64,000 nt of DNA, taken from the NCBI RefSeq assembly GCF_019880305.1, contig NZ_CP082301.1, positions 3,658,001-3,722,000 on the forward strand, written 5' to 3'. Origin of the DNA: Streptomyces decoyicus. Its GTDB lineage: Bacteria > Actinomycetota > Actinomycetes > Streptomycetales > Streptomycetaceae. Positions 1 through 8,031 of the stretch are shown one piece after another; the first letter of the stretch is position 1, and every line of letters starts with the position of its first letter. Both the position numbers and the translations under genes were made by a program. The notes beneath the pieces were generated by a model. That model saw nothing but the letters and a program-made list of their open reading frames with translations. It searched no databases and was not told where the DNA came from.

Positions 1-1028
1 AGATGGACGTTGACGGGCAGCAGCACCGCCACGATCAGCACCACCGTCATCGTCCACCGCAGCCGCCGGCCACGGGTCTGGCCCAGCTCACCGGGCGGCC
101 GCAGCAGCCGCGCCAGTGCGGCGCCCGCGAGCAGCGCGAACCCGACGACGTAGTAGAGGACATAGCGGTCCACGTAGGCGGGTTCGACATGGGAGAGGAG
201 CAGCAGGAGCAGGGTGGGCAGGAGCAGCAGGGGGAGGCCGAGGGCGCGCAGTCCGATCGGGCCGCGGGAGCGGATCCGGACGCGGGTGCAGGCGATGCCG
301 AGGACCGCGAGCACGGCGAAGGTCAGCAGCTGAACGGGGTCCGGCCACATGAGCCAGCTGATCTGCGCCGACTGCCGGGTGCTGAACACCGCGAGCGGGG
401 CCAGACCGGCGAGAACGGTGACCGCGGCGAGCAGCCAGGAGCGCAGTACCCGGCGGGGCAGGCGCGCGAGGATCACCGCGGCGCCGTGTGCGGGCAGTGC
501 GAGTGACGCGAACTCGTGCAGCAGACAGGCGAACAGCATCAGCGTCGTATAGCCGAGCCACAGCTTTCGGCGCGGGCGGGCGGCGGCCAGCACCAGCAGA
601 AGGCTGGCCCAGACGACCAGCGCGCAGACCATCGCGTACGAGCGGCCTTCCTGCGCGTACTGCTGCACGACCGGGATCAGCGCGAAGGTGCAGCCCGCGA
701 GCAGCCCCGCGCGCCGGCCGACCAGGCGCTCCCCCAGCAGGGCGACGCCCGCGGCGGCGGCGGTCATCGCGGCCACGGACGGCAGCCGCAGGCCGACCAC
801 CTCGCCGAAGACGCCGCCGAGGGTGACGTCGTAGATCCGGAACCAGAGGTGCATCAGCGCGTAGTAGAGACCGTGGACGACATCGACGTGCTCCAGCGTG
901 GGCCACAGGTCGGCCAGGCTGCGGTGCGCCATGTCGTAGGTGACCGCCTCGTCCCGCCAGATGGCGTCCTGCCTGCGGACCCCCCACGCGCCCAGGAACA
1001 GCATCAGCCCGGAGGGCATCAGCACCAC
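1..1028 (-). CDS. GT39-like membrane glycosyltransferase, 3' end cut off by window
   Basis: Partial gene read leftward; about 342 residues are visible and the C-terminus lies beyond base 1. The translation is a polytopic membrane protein with a WRDEAVTYD stretch around residues 24-32, followed by hydrophobic segments and VDRYVLYYVVGFALL near the visible end. The acidic D-E pair in the first extracytoplasmic loop is typical of the PMT_2/GT39 family, which transfers sugars from polyprenyl-phosphate donors outside the membrane. An in-frame stop lies about 80 bases upstream of base 1028. I chose GTG at 1028; ATG at 1019 is the alternative. The acceptor is unknown. Confidence 0.7.
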   Translation of the reverse strand, partial: MVLMPSGLMLFLGAWGVRRQDAIWRDEAVTYDMAHRSLADLWPTLEHVDVVHGLYYALMHLWFRIYDVTLGGVFGEVVGLRLPSVAAMTAAAAGVALLGERLVGRRAGLLAGCTFALIPVVQQYAQEGRSYAMVCALVVWASLLLVLAAARPRRKLWLGYTTLMLFACLLHEFASLALPAHGAAVILARLPRRVLRSWLLAAVTVLAGLAPLAVFSTRQSAQISWLMWPDPVQLLTFAVLAVLGIACTRVRIRSRGPIGLRALGLPLLLLPTLLLLLLSHVEPAYVDRYVLYYVVGFALLAGAALARLLRPPGELGQTRGRRLRWTMTVVLIVAVLLPVNVH

Positions 1029-1354
1029 CGCGCCCTGCGCCGCCCAGGCACCGCGGGCGGCCCTGGCGGACGCATACGTCTTCTGCGCTTGCGCTACGTC
1101 GATGACGGGCTCCGGTCACGCACGGGACGGACGGACAGACAGTCAGAAAGGCAGGCTCACGATAGAGCGGGCGGCCGCTCGACGACCAGACGGGCGAGCA
1201 GGGCGGCCACGGCCGGCCACCGGGGAAAGAACGCACGCGGTGGCCGCGGGACATGAGGGGATCAGGCCCCCGGAACCGGGCGGTGACGGTGAACCAGGGG
1301 CCGCGTGCGGCGATCCGGGGGGCGCGGGCCGAACGCCCGCGGCCCCCGGCCCGC
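1029..1354. other. Intergenic gap, no gene seen
   Basis: About 326 bases between the carboxypeptidase stop and the glycosyltransferase start, both genes reading leftward. It presumably holds the glycosyltransferase promoter. I see no RNA gene, repeat or clear operator here. Confidence 0.5.
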
Positions 1355-4300
1355 TCAGGTGATGCGGACCAGCTTCGCTCCGAAGGACGGCTCGCCGAGG
1401 TCCTTCTGCAGAGCGACCGGGACCTTCTGGCTCCTCTCGCCGTTGCCGACGGTCAGCACACCGACCTCGGTACCGGCCTTCGCGGTGTGCGGGACGGTCT
1501 TGCCCCCGTCACCGACGCTCAACTCCAGCTTCTGGCCCGGGACTCCGACTGCCTTCAGGTCCTTGGTGGCGACGACCGGCGTGCGCCCGTTCAGGCCGTC
1601 GTCGACATAGCCGACGACCTGGCCCTTCTTCACCGCCGTGGTCGAGGTCAGCGCGTTGCGCACGGCCTCGATGACCTTCTGGCTGTTGTTCTTGACCAGG
1701 GTGAGGCTGTTGGAGCCGTTGGGGTCCAGGCCCTTGAAGTGCTGGTCCATCATCGTGCCCAGTACCAGCTGGTCCTTGCCGTCCACGGTCTTGTAGGCCG
1801 CCCAGGACAGCGTGCCGCCGGCCGCCGTGCTGGAGCCGGTCTTGATGCCCTTGATGCTCAGCCCGGCCAGCAGCAAGTTGTCGATGTTGCTGTTGATCCG
1901 CCCCGGCAGGCCCGGGATGTCGGCGTTGGTCATGGCGACGATCGGCCGGAAGGCGTCGAACTTCATGATGGCCTCGGCCAGCTTGAGCTGGTCGACGGCG
2001 GTGCTGACGGTCTTGGGGTCCAGGCCGCTGGGGTCGGTGTAGGTGGAGTTCTTCATGCCCAGGTCCTTGGCGGCGGCGTTCATCTTCTTGACGAACGCTG
2101 CCTCGTTGTCGGACTTGGTGTCCCAACGGGCCAGCAGCCGGGCGATGTTGTTGCCGGACGGGATCATCAGCATCTTGAGCATGTCCTGCTCGCTGAACTT
2201 CTGCCCCGCCTTGAGCCCCTCGATCCGGGACTCACTCGTGGAGCCGCCCTCGGCCACCGCCTTGGCGTCGACCTCGATCTTCGGGCCCTTCTCGTCCTTC
2301 TTGAGCGGGTGGTCCCGGAGGATGACATAGGCCGTCATGATCTTGGCCACGCTCGCGGTGGGCACCGGCTTCTGCGGGCCGAACGTCCCCAGGTCCCCGG
2401 AGCCCACCACCTTGACCGCCGCCTGCCCGTGCGCGGGCCACGGGATGGCGAGCTTGCCGCCCTCGAAGGTGAACGAGGATGCGGCGTCGCCGAGGGTGAG
2501 CGTCGGGTTGGGCAGCGGGCGCACCGCCTGGGCGACCACGAAGATGATCGCCAGCAGCACCGCCAGCGGGGTCCAGATCTTGAACCGGCGGGCGACCGTA
2601 CGCAGCGGGGTCTCGGGCGGCGGCGGGGTGTTGGTGAGCTTCGCCAGGAGGTCGAGCGGCGGCAGCGGCTGCTGCTTGGTCCGCTCCGACTCGGGCAGCG
2701 CGGCGGGTCCGTCGGCGGCCGTGGCTCCCGCGGCGGGCGGCATCGCACCCGGGCGGCCGTCGGGCTTGGCCGGCGCGGCCGCCGGCACGGCGGAATTCGC
2801 CGGCTTGGCGGGCTCGACGGGCTTCGCGGGCTCGGCAGTGGGCAGCACGCCGGTGGCCTTGCCCTCCGGCTTGCCCGCTGCCTTGTCGGCCGTCCTGTCG
2901 GCCGTCTTGCCCTCGGGCTTGTCCGTGGGCTTCTCCACGGCCTTGTCGGCCGTACGGGCGGGCGTCCTGGGCGCCGTCTTGCCCAGCGACTTCCCGGCCG
3001 TACCGTCGTCCGCCGACTTCAGCGCCACGAACTGACTGGTCCGCTCGGAGTCCCGCTCGGGAGCGGCCGTCGCCTTGGCGTCGCCCTTGGCACCAGCCTT
3101 CGCCGCGCCCTTGGGATCGGCCTTCGCGGCGTCCTTGGAGTCGGCCTTGCCCTTGCCCTCGGACTTGCTGTCCGCCTTGCCGTGGCTCTCGGCCTTGGTC
3201 TGGCTCGCGGCCTTGCCCCTGGCTACGTCCTCGGCCTTGCCCGCGTCCTTGGCCTTGACCGCATCCGTCGCCTTGGCGGGCGGGTTGATCTTGAGTGTGG
3301 TGGTCGCCTGGTCGACGGCATCGGCCGCCGCACCCTTGCCCTTCAGCTTCGCGACAGCAAACACCCGGGTCGCGTCATCCACCGCCGACCCGTCGGCCTC
3401 ACCCTCGTCGCCCTCGCCGCCGGCCTTGCCCTCAGCAGCAGCACCGACCCGCTCGTCGGACTTGCTCTTCTGCGGCCCGACGGTCTTGAACACGGCGGTC
3501 GGCTGATCGACGACCTTGGGCGCGGCCGGCGACTCGGACCCGGCCTTGCCCCCGGACTGAGCCTCCGCCCCACCCTTCGACTCGGCCTCAGGCGCGGACC
3601 CGGCGGACGCGGCGCCACCACCACCGTCGACCTCGCCGTCACCCTTGTCGTTGGCCTTGTCCTTGGCCTTGTCGTTGGCCTTGTCGTTGGCCTCCGGGGC
3701 AGCCTCCCCCTTCACAGCAGCCTCCGCGGCAGCCTTCCCATCCGCCTTCTTCCCAGCCTTGGCATCCGAGGAAGCGACGTCCGACGAAGCGACGTCCGAG
3801 GCCTTTACCTCAGCTGCATCAGCCCCCGCCCCACCCTTCGCCTCCGGCTTGGCGTCCAGCTTCGCGTCCGGCTTTGCTTCCGGCTTTGCTTCCGGCTTTG
3901 CGACGGCACCGTCAGCATCCCCGTCCACGTCATCGGCGCCGTCCGCGTCCTCATCGCGCGCGCCGGACGCCACGGAGGTCTCACCGTCACCGGCACCGGC
4001 CGCGACCTGGCCTTCACCTTCGCCGTCGCCCGCCCCGGCGCCCTCCTCGTCGCCACCGGCGACCCAGGCGGCCACAGCAGCCCGGAGGCGGTCGTCTCCG
4101 CCCTCGGCGCCACCAGGGCCCTCAGCGCCACCCTGAGGCGCCTCGGAAGCCTCGGAAGCCCCGGCCTCCCCAGCCACCTCGGACGAGTCCCCGGACTCCG
4201 CCCCGGACGCAGGCTCCGACGTCACTCCAGACCCCGGCTTCGCCCCGGATTCCGGCTTTGCCGCAGGCTTCGGCGCCGCCGCGGCCTCCGGCTCTTTCTC

Positions 4301-4462
4301 AGGCTTCGAGTCCGTGCCGGCCCCCGGTTCCTTTGCCGGCTCGGCCGGCTCCCCGCGGAAGGCCGACAGGCGCGGATCACGTTTGTTCCGCGCCGTCTTC
4401 CCCGACGACTGCTTCTTGTCCGACTTGTCGGGGGACTCGCCCGCCACCGATGTCTCCTTCAT
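1355..4462 (-). CDS. D-alanyl-D-alanine carboxypeptidase (S11) with about 620-residue disordered N-terminal tail
   Basis: 1035 residues from ATG 4462. The C-terminal 390 residues are a peptidase S11 penicillin-binding domain with all three active-site motifs: SVAK near residue 702, SGN near 767 and KTG near 872. A single membrane segment (WTPLAVLLAIIFVVAQAV) lies near residues 627-647, so the catalytic domain is outside and the first 620 residues are cytoplasmic. That tail is low-complexity, rich in K, A, E and D, with internal repeats (KDKANDK, PEAKPDAK, DVASSD). The enzyme should trim the terminal D-Ala from peptidoglycan pentapeptides. A longer reading from base 4558 adds 32 Arg/Trp-rich residues; the start at 4462 is more plausible, though its ribosome site is weak. 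Typical family members are about 400 residues. Confidence 0.9.
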   Translation of the reverse strand: MKETSVAGESPDKSDKKQSSGKTARNKRDPRLSAFRGEPAEPAKEPGAGTDSKPEKEPEAAAAPKPAAKPESGAKPGSGVTSEPASGAESGDSSEVAGEAGASEASEAPQGGAEGPGGAEGGDDRLRAAVAAWVAGGDEEGAGAGDGEGEGQVAAGAGDGETSVASGARDEDADGADDVDGDADGAVAKPEAKPEAKPDAKLDAKPEAKGGAGADAAEVKASDVASSDVASSDAKAGKKADGKAAAEAAVKGEAAPEANDKANDKAKDKANDKGDGEVDGGGGAASAGSAPEAESKGGAEAQSGGKAGSESPAAPKVVDQPTAVFKTVGPQKSKSDERVGAAAEGKAGGEGDEGEADGSAVDDATRVFAVAKLKGKGAAADAVDQATTTLKINPPAKATDAVKAKDAGKAEDVARGKAASQTKAESHGKADSKSEGKGKADSKDAAKADPKGAAKAGAKGDAKATAAPERDSERTSQFVALKSADDGTAGKSLGKTAPRTPARTADKAVEKPTDKPEGKTADRTADKAAGKPEGKATGVLPTAEPAKPVEPAKPANSAVPAAAPAKPDGRPGAMPPAAGATAADGPAALPESERTKQQPLPPLDLLAKLTNTPPPPETPLRTVARRFKIWTPLAVLLAIIFVVAQAVRPLPNPTLTLGDAASSFTFEGGKLAIPWPAHGQAAVKVVGSGDLGTFGPQKPVPTASVAKIMTAYVILRDHPLKKDEKGPKIEVDAKAVAEGGSTSESRIEGLKAGQKFSEQDMLKMLMIPSGNNIARLLARWDTKSDNEAAFVKKMNAAAKDLGMKNSTYTDPSGLDPKTVSTAVDQLKLAEAIMKFDAFRPIVAMTNADIPGLPGRINSNIDNLLLAGLSIKGIKTGSSTAAGGTLSWAAYKTVDGKDQLVLGTMMDQHFKGLDPNGSNSLTLVKNNSQKVIEAVRNALTSTTAVKKGQVVGYVDDGLNGRTPVVATKDLKAVGVPGQKLELSVGDGGKTVPHTAKAGTEVGVLTVGNGERSQKVPVALQKDLGEPSFGAKLVRIT

Positions 4463-4687
4463 ACGTCGCACTGCCTGCCTGGCCCAGTGTTTCCAAGTGT
4501 CCTGTGTCCGCGTGGCACCACCTCGCCGCCACGCGTACCGGAAGGCGCCGCACCCCACAGAAAGATGTCGCCGACGTGCAAGACGAGAACGACATACCTA
4601 CCGGTTCCCTATCGAACCCCCCACGCACTCTCGACAGATGAATGTGAGAGGGGTCACCCTGTCATTCATCCACGCGGGGAGGCATGG

Positions 4688-5449
4688 ATGGGCAGGAGCC
4701 GCAGAACAATTCCGGAGGAGCTTCTGCTGCTCGCTTTGGACCCGACGACGGGTACCACAGCGCAGCCGCAGTCGCTCGACCTCGGCCTGGCCGGGGCCCA
4801 GCTAGTAGAGCTGGCTCTGGCAGGACGGATAGCCCCAGATGGGGATCGTATCGCCGTGGTGATGGCACGGCCGACAGGAGATCCGACTCTGGACTCCGCG
4901 CTCGAACTGCTGCGCCGACGCGGCAGTCCGGTGCGCGCGGTCCACTGGATCGGCGGGCCCCGGCTGGGGCTGCGCCAGACCTACCTCACGCACCTCGAAC
5001 GGTGCGGCATGGTGCATGCCGTGGCGGGACAGATGTGCGGGGTACTGCCGACGACGCGCTACCAAGCGACGGAGACGGCTATCAGCCGGGAAATCAGGGC
5101 CCGGCTGGACAACGCGATCCGCACCGGCGTACCCCCGGACCCGCGGACCGCGGCGCTTGCCGCGCTGGCCCATGCGGTCGGCCTCGGCAAGCATCTGTAT
5201 CCAGGGAACGAAGGGCGTTCATCGCGCTCCCGTCTCCGGGATCTGATCCGACACGACCCGATGGGCGGGCTGGTCGCACATGCCGTCATGGATGTGCAGA
5301 ACGGCGCCGTGGCCCAGCCTCGGCGGCCGCAGCCGGCCGGCGCGGGAGCCGTAGGGCAACCGGCGGTCCGGGCCACGGCTGAGCCGGCCGGTGCGCCGGG
5401 CCAGTCACGGCACGGCCACGGCCGGATGGCCCGGGTGGGCGCCCGCTGA
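4688..5449 (+). CDS. GPP34 (GOLPH3-like) family protein
   Basis: 253 residues. The N-terminus PEELLLLALDPTTG, the central LVELALAGRI and the C-terminal helical part (AHAVGLGKHLYP, HDPMGGLVAHAVMDVQ) are the pattern of the GPP34 family. Eukaryotic GOLPH3/VPS74 binds phosphatidylinositol-4-phosphate and sorts Golgi enzymes; the role of the many actinobacterial copies is not known. ATG 4688 is preceded five bases upstream by GGGGAGG. The last 45 residues are A/G/P-rich and probably disordered. It is divergent from the carboxypeptidase and is followed by a strong hairpin. Confidence 0.85.
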   Translation: MGRSRRTIPEELLLLALDPTTGTTAQPQSLDLGLAGAQLVELALAGRIAPDGDRIAVVMARPTGDPTLDSALELLRRRGSPVRAVHWIGGPRLGLRQTYLTHLERCGMVHAVAGQMCGVLPTTRYQATETAISREIRARLDNAIRTGVPPDPRTAALAALAHAVGLGKHLYPGNEGRSSRSRLRDLIRHDPMGGLVAHAVMDVQNGAVAQPRRPQPAGAGAVGQPAVRATAEPAGAPGQSRHGHGRMARVGAR

Positions 5450-5540
5450 CGCCGTAAGGCGCCGTACGGCGCCTCCCGCACCACCGGTACAGCACCCGCA
5501 CCACCGTCCCACGATCCCGTTCGGGAGCCGCAGCAAGAAG

Positions 5541-5594
5541 CGCGGGGTGGCGGGCCGACCGTTCTGGACGACGATCGGCCCGCCACCCCGCGCA
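5541..5594. terminator. 19-bp perfect inverted repeat, likely terminator
   Basis: GCGCGGGGTGGCGGGCCGA at 5541-5559 pairs perfectly with 5576-5594 across a 16-base loop. It lies about 90 bases after the GPP34 stop and ahead of the next promoter. There is no U-tract, as is common in actinomycetes. Confidence 0.75.
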
Positions 5595-5736
5595 CATGCG
5601 CGGTCGCGCTTTCGCAATTCCGGTCCCAAATTTCCATCGTGACCACCTTGTCCGGCCATTTGCCAGCGCGGCGCGGACCGTTGGTGGCAGTCTGCTGAGC
5701 AGAAAACAGCAGTACGGAGCCGGAGGTGCACTTAGC

Positions 5737-6600
5737 GTGGCGTCCAACGTCAACCCCACCGTCAGACGACGCCGATTGGGCCAGGAGCTGCGCAGGCTTC
5801 GAGAGGCCAAAGGCATGACGGCAGAAGAGGTGGCGGACCGGCTGCTCGTCTCGCAGTCGAAGATCAGCAGACTGGAGAACGGACGTCGCAGCATCAGCCA
5901 GCGCGATGTCCGCGATCTGTGCGGGGTCTATGAGGTTGCCGATCAGCACATGGTCGAATCCCTCATGCAAATGGCCAAGGAGTCCCGTCAGCAAGGCTGG
6001 TGGCACGCATTCGGGAGCCTCTCGCCGAGCTACAGCGTCTATATCGGCCTGGAGGCCGATGCGCTCTCCGTGCGGAATTACGAGTCACTGCTGGTTCCGG
6101 GCCTCCTTCAGACGCCCGAGTACGCGGAGGCCGTGATCCGCGGGATGTGGCCCGAGGCCACTCCGGAGGACGTGGAGAGCCGGGTCGGCGTGCGCCTCAA
6201 GCGACAGCAGCGGCTGCACGCCTCCGAGACCCCGCTCCGCTTCTGGGCCGTGATCGACGAGTCGGCCACCCGTCGGATCGTCGGGGACCGCCAGACGATG
6301 CGCGAACAGCTCGAGCACCTCGTCGAGTTGAGCCAGCTCCCCCATGTCACCCTCCAGGTGGTCCCGTACTCGGTGGGGTCACACCCTGGTATGACCGGGA
6401 CGTTCTCCATCTTGGAGTTCGACGACCCGTCCGACTCGACCACGGTCTATTTGGAAGGCGTCACCAGCGACCTCTACTTGGAGAAGCATGGAGACGTCCA
6501 CAAGTACGGGATCATGTACGAGCATCTGCGGGCTCAGGCGCTGAATGCGGACGAGACCAGAAAATTCATCTCAGACGTGGCCAAGGAGTACGCCACCTGA
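5737..6600 (+). CDS. XRE-family regulator with DUF5753 domain
   Basis: 287 residues from GTG 5737, which has GGAGG ten bases upstream; the frame is open to 5596 but the extension is not protein-like. Residues about 16-70 form an XRE helix-turn-helix (GQELRRLREAKGMTAEEVADRL, SQSKISRLENG). The rest is DUF5753, with the characteristic YESLLVPGLLQTPEYAEAVI and TLQVVPYSVG stretches. Proteins of this architecture are very common in Streptomyces. Some, such as WhiJ-type regulators, control development, usually paired with a small DUF397 protein as here. The targets of this copy are unknown. Confidence 0.93.
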   Translation: MASNVNPTVRRRRLGQELRRLREAKGMTAEEVADRLLVSQSKISRLENGRRSISQRDVRDLCGVYEVADQHMVESLMQMAKESRQQGWWHAFGSLSPSYSVYIGLEADALSVRNYESLLVPGLLQTPEYAEAVIRGMWPEATPEDVESRVGVRLKRQQRLHASETPLRFWAVIDESATRRIVGDRQTMREQLEHLVELSQLPHVTLQVVPYSVGSHPGMTGTFSILEFDDPSDSTTVYLEGVTSDLYLEKHGDVHKYGIMYEHLRAQALNADETRKFISDVAKEYAT

Positions 6601-6768
6601 GACCGCGGAGGCGGAAAGTACACCACCACCGCACCCGACGGAAGAGCACTCCGGTATATGTCATCCGGTCGAGTGAGCACGTCCTCCCGTTAGCGATGTT
6701 GGAGCGTAGCGTCGTCAGCACTCCGAGAAGTCACCACTTCTCGCCAACCCGAACACACGGGAGTGACA

Positions 6769-6978
6769 ATGACGAGGAAGCTCAACACGACTCTGATGTG
6801 GCAGAAGTCGACATACTCGGGTAAGGACGGAAATTGCGTCGAGATCGCCCGCCTGGACGAGTCGGCGGTAGCCGTCCGCGACAGCAAGGCGCCTCGTGGG
6901 CCGGTCCTCTCCTTTTCGGAGCAGGCCTGGACGGCTTTGCTTTCGGATATCGACCGCGGACGTCTTGGTAGCGCCTGA
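6769..6978 (+). CDS. DUF397 small protein, partner of XRE/DUF5753 regulator
   Basis: 69 residues with the family signature W-x-KSTYSG-x3-NCVEIA near the N-terminus and AVAVRDSKAP in the middle. ATG 6769 has GGGAG five bases upstream; GTG 6763 is an in-frame alternative. It lies 168 bases after the DUF5753 regulator on the same strand. In Streptomyces such pairs act together, the DUF397 protein being thought to antagonise its regulator, and that is the likely role here. Confidence 0.92.
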   Translation: MTRKLNTTLMWQKSTYSGKDGNCVEIARLDESAVAVRDSKAPRGPVLSFSEQAWTALLSDIDRGRLGSA

Positions 6979-7115
6979 CACCACCGCTGCCCCGCGTCAC
7001 GTTTACGAGCCCTCTCGACTGGTCCGCCGTCCTGGCCGAGGGGGCTCAGCCTCGCCCACCATGCAGCCGCTGAGCGCCGGGCGCCCCTTCGCTTCTGCCG
7101 GAACAGAGCCGCCGC

Positions 7116-7955
7116 TCAACGGAGCTCATCGACATAACGGTCGGTTCCCGGCAATGTGGGAATGAAGGGCGCAACCAATTCCACGGAGCCGAGACCACGA
7201 TCCGCCACGAGCGAATCGAGCCCCGCGAAACGCTCCCTCCAGCACACTCGCGGATCCTGCTCCAGGAACCATAGGAGCGTCACACGGCTCTCCACCCCCT
7301 CCGCCTGCTTGACGTACGACATTCTGTCCGCCGGCAGCGGGTGGGGACAAAAGGCCATCACCATGGCCGCTGGAGATCCTGTCAGCCTTTCCTTGAGGTG
7401 CTCCGCGCACAGCCACTCGAGAAGTTCGGAGCGCTGGCCGGCATCAGCGGTATCGATAACCTCCACGACCAAACCGTCGTAGGGGTAATGCAAGGCATGG
7501 AAATCACGGGGGCCGTCGGCGCCATCTCGGTAGACCGTGGCCACATGCTCATGGAAGGCCGTGAAGACATGCGTCCGATCGCGATAGACGCGGTTGTCCT
7601 CATTGAGTCGCTGATTGATTCCCACGCTCCACTTGATGTGCTCGGGATAGCGCCCCTCTGTCACCCAGTATGTCGATATATAACACCCACTGGTCACCGG
7701 CCGGGCGACTGCGGACTCCGTCGGGTACCTGAGGAGTTGGAGGTCACGCGTCGCCACCCATCGACGACCCGCATACATCCATGGCATGGCCATGGCTCCG
7801 GCGATGAAGTGATCGTCCTCGTACCACCTGTTATAGGCACGCTCGTGGCCGGCATGCGGCTCCACCATCGTGATCAGCGCATGACCCGGACTGACGCCGT
7901 ACGGGCCCACGCCGGCCAACTGGGCATACGCGTCCACGTGCGTGACCTCGTCCAT
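7116..7955 (-). CDS. Unrecognised protein, possibly a tandem dimeric alpha/beta-barrel (EthD-like) protein
   Basis: 279 residues from ATG 7955, with GGGAG about eight bases upstream. I cannot assign a named family. It has two similar-looking halves. The first has HALITMVEPHAGHERAYNRWYEDDH, the kind of start seen in ferredoxin-fold dimeric barrel proteins such as EthD; the second has DGLVVEVIDTADAGQRSELLEWLCAEH. Tryptophan, tyrosine and histidine are frequent, with no signal peptide or membrane segment. A palindrome matching the CTGACG operator seen before catabolic genes elsewhere in the window lies 43 bases upstream. That suggests a role in the same catabolic or redox process. The function is unknown. 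Confidence 0.6.
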   Translation of the reverse strand: MDEVTHVDAYAQLAGVGPYGVSPGHALITMVEPHAGHERAYNRWYEDDHFIAGAMAMPWMYAGRRWVATRDLQLLRYPTESAVARPVTSGCYISTYWVTEGRYPEHIKWSVGINQRLNEDNRVYRDRTHVFTAFHEHVATVYRDGADGPRDFHALHYPYDGLVVEVIDTADAGQRSELLEWLCAEHLKERLTGSPAAMVMAFCPHPLPADRMSYVKQAEGVESRVTLLWFLEQDPRVCWRERFAGLDSLVADRGLGSVELVAPFIPTLPGTDRYVDELR

Positions 7956-7978
7956 CGCAAAACTCCCAGGGCAGGCAG

Positions 7979-8013
7979 ATCTGACGGAGCACTATCCTGA
8001 TGCTCCGTCAGAT
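7979..8013. promoter_or_regulatory. Operator: 13-bp inverted repeat containing CTGATG-CTC-CGTCAG
   Basis: ATCTGACGGAGCA (7979-7991) is repeated as an exact inverted copy at 8001-8013 across nine bases. The 15-mer at 7998-8012 fits the CTGAYG-N3-CRTCAG pattern found before other catabolic genes. It sits upstream of the gene starting at 7955 and just after the stop of the leftward NTPase gene, so a role as terminator is also possible. Confidence 0.6.
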
Positions 8014-8031
8014 TACTGGCTAGGGGTGCAG

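Noticed and set aside
1253-5449. A very long open frame on the plus strand opposite the carboxypeptidase
   Set aside because: Most of it mirrors the repetitive minus-strand gene and is R/G/L-rich without domains; only its last 253 codons (GPP34) are protein-like.
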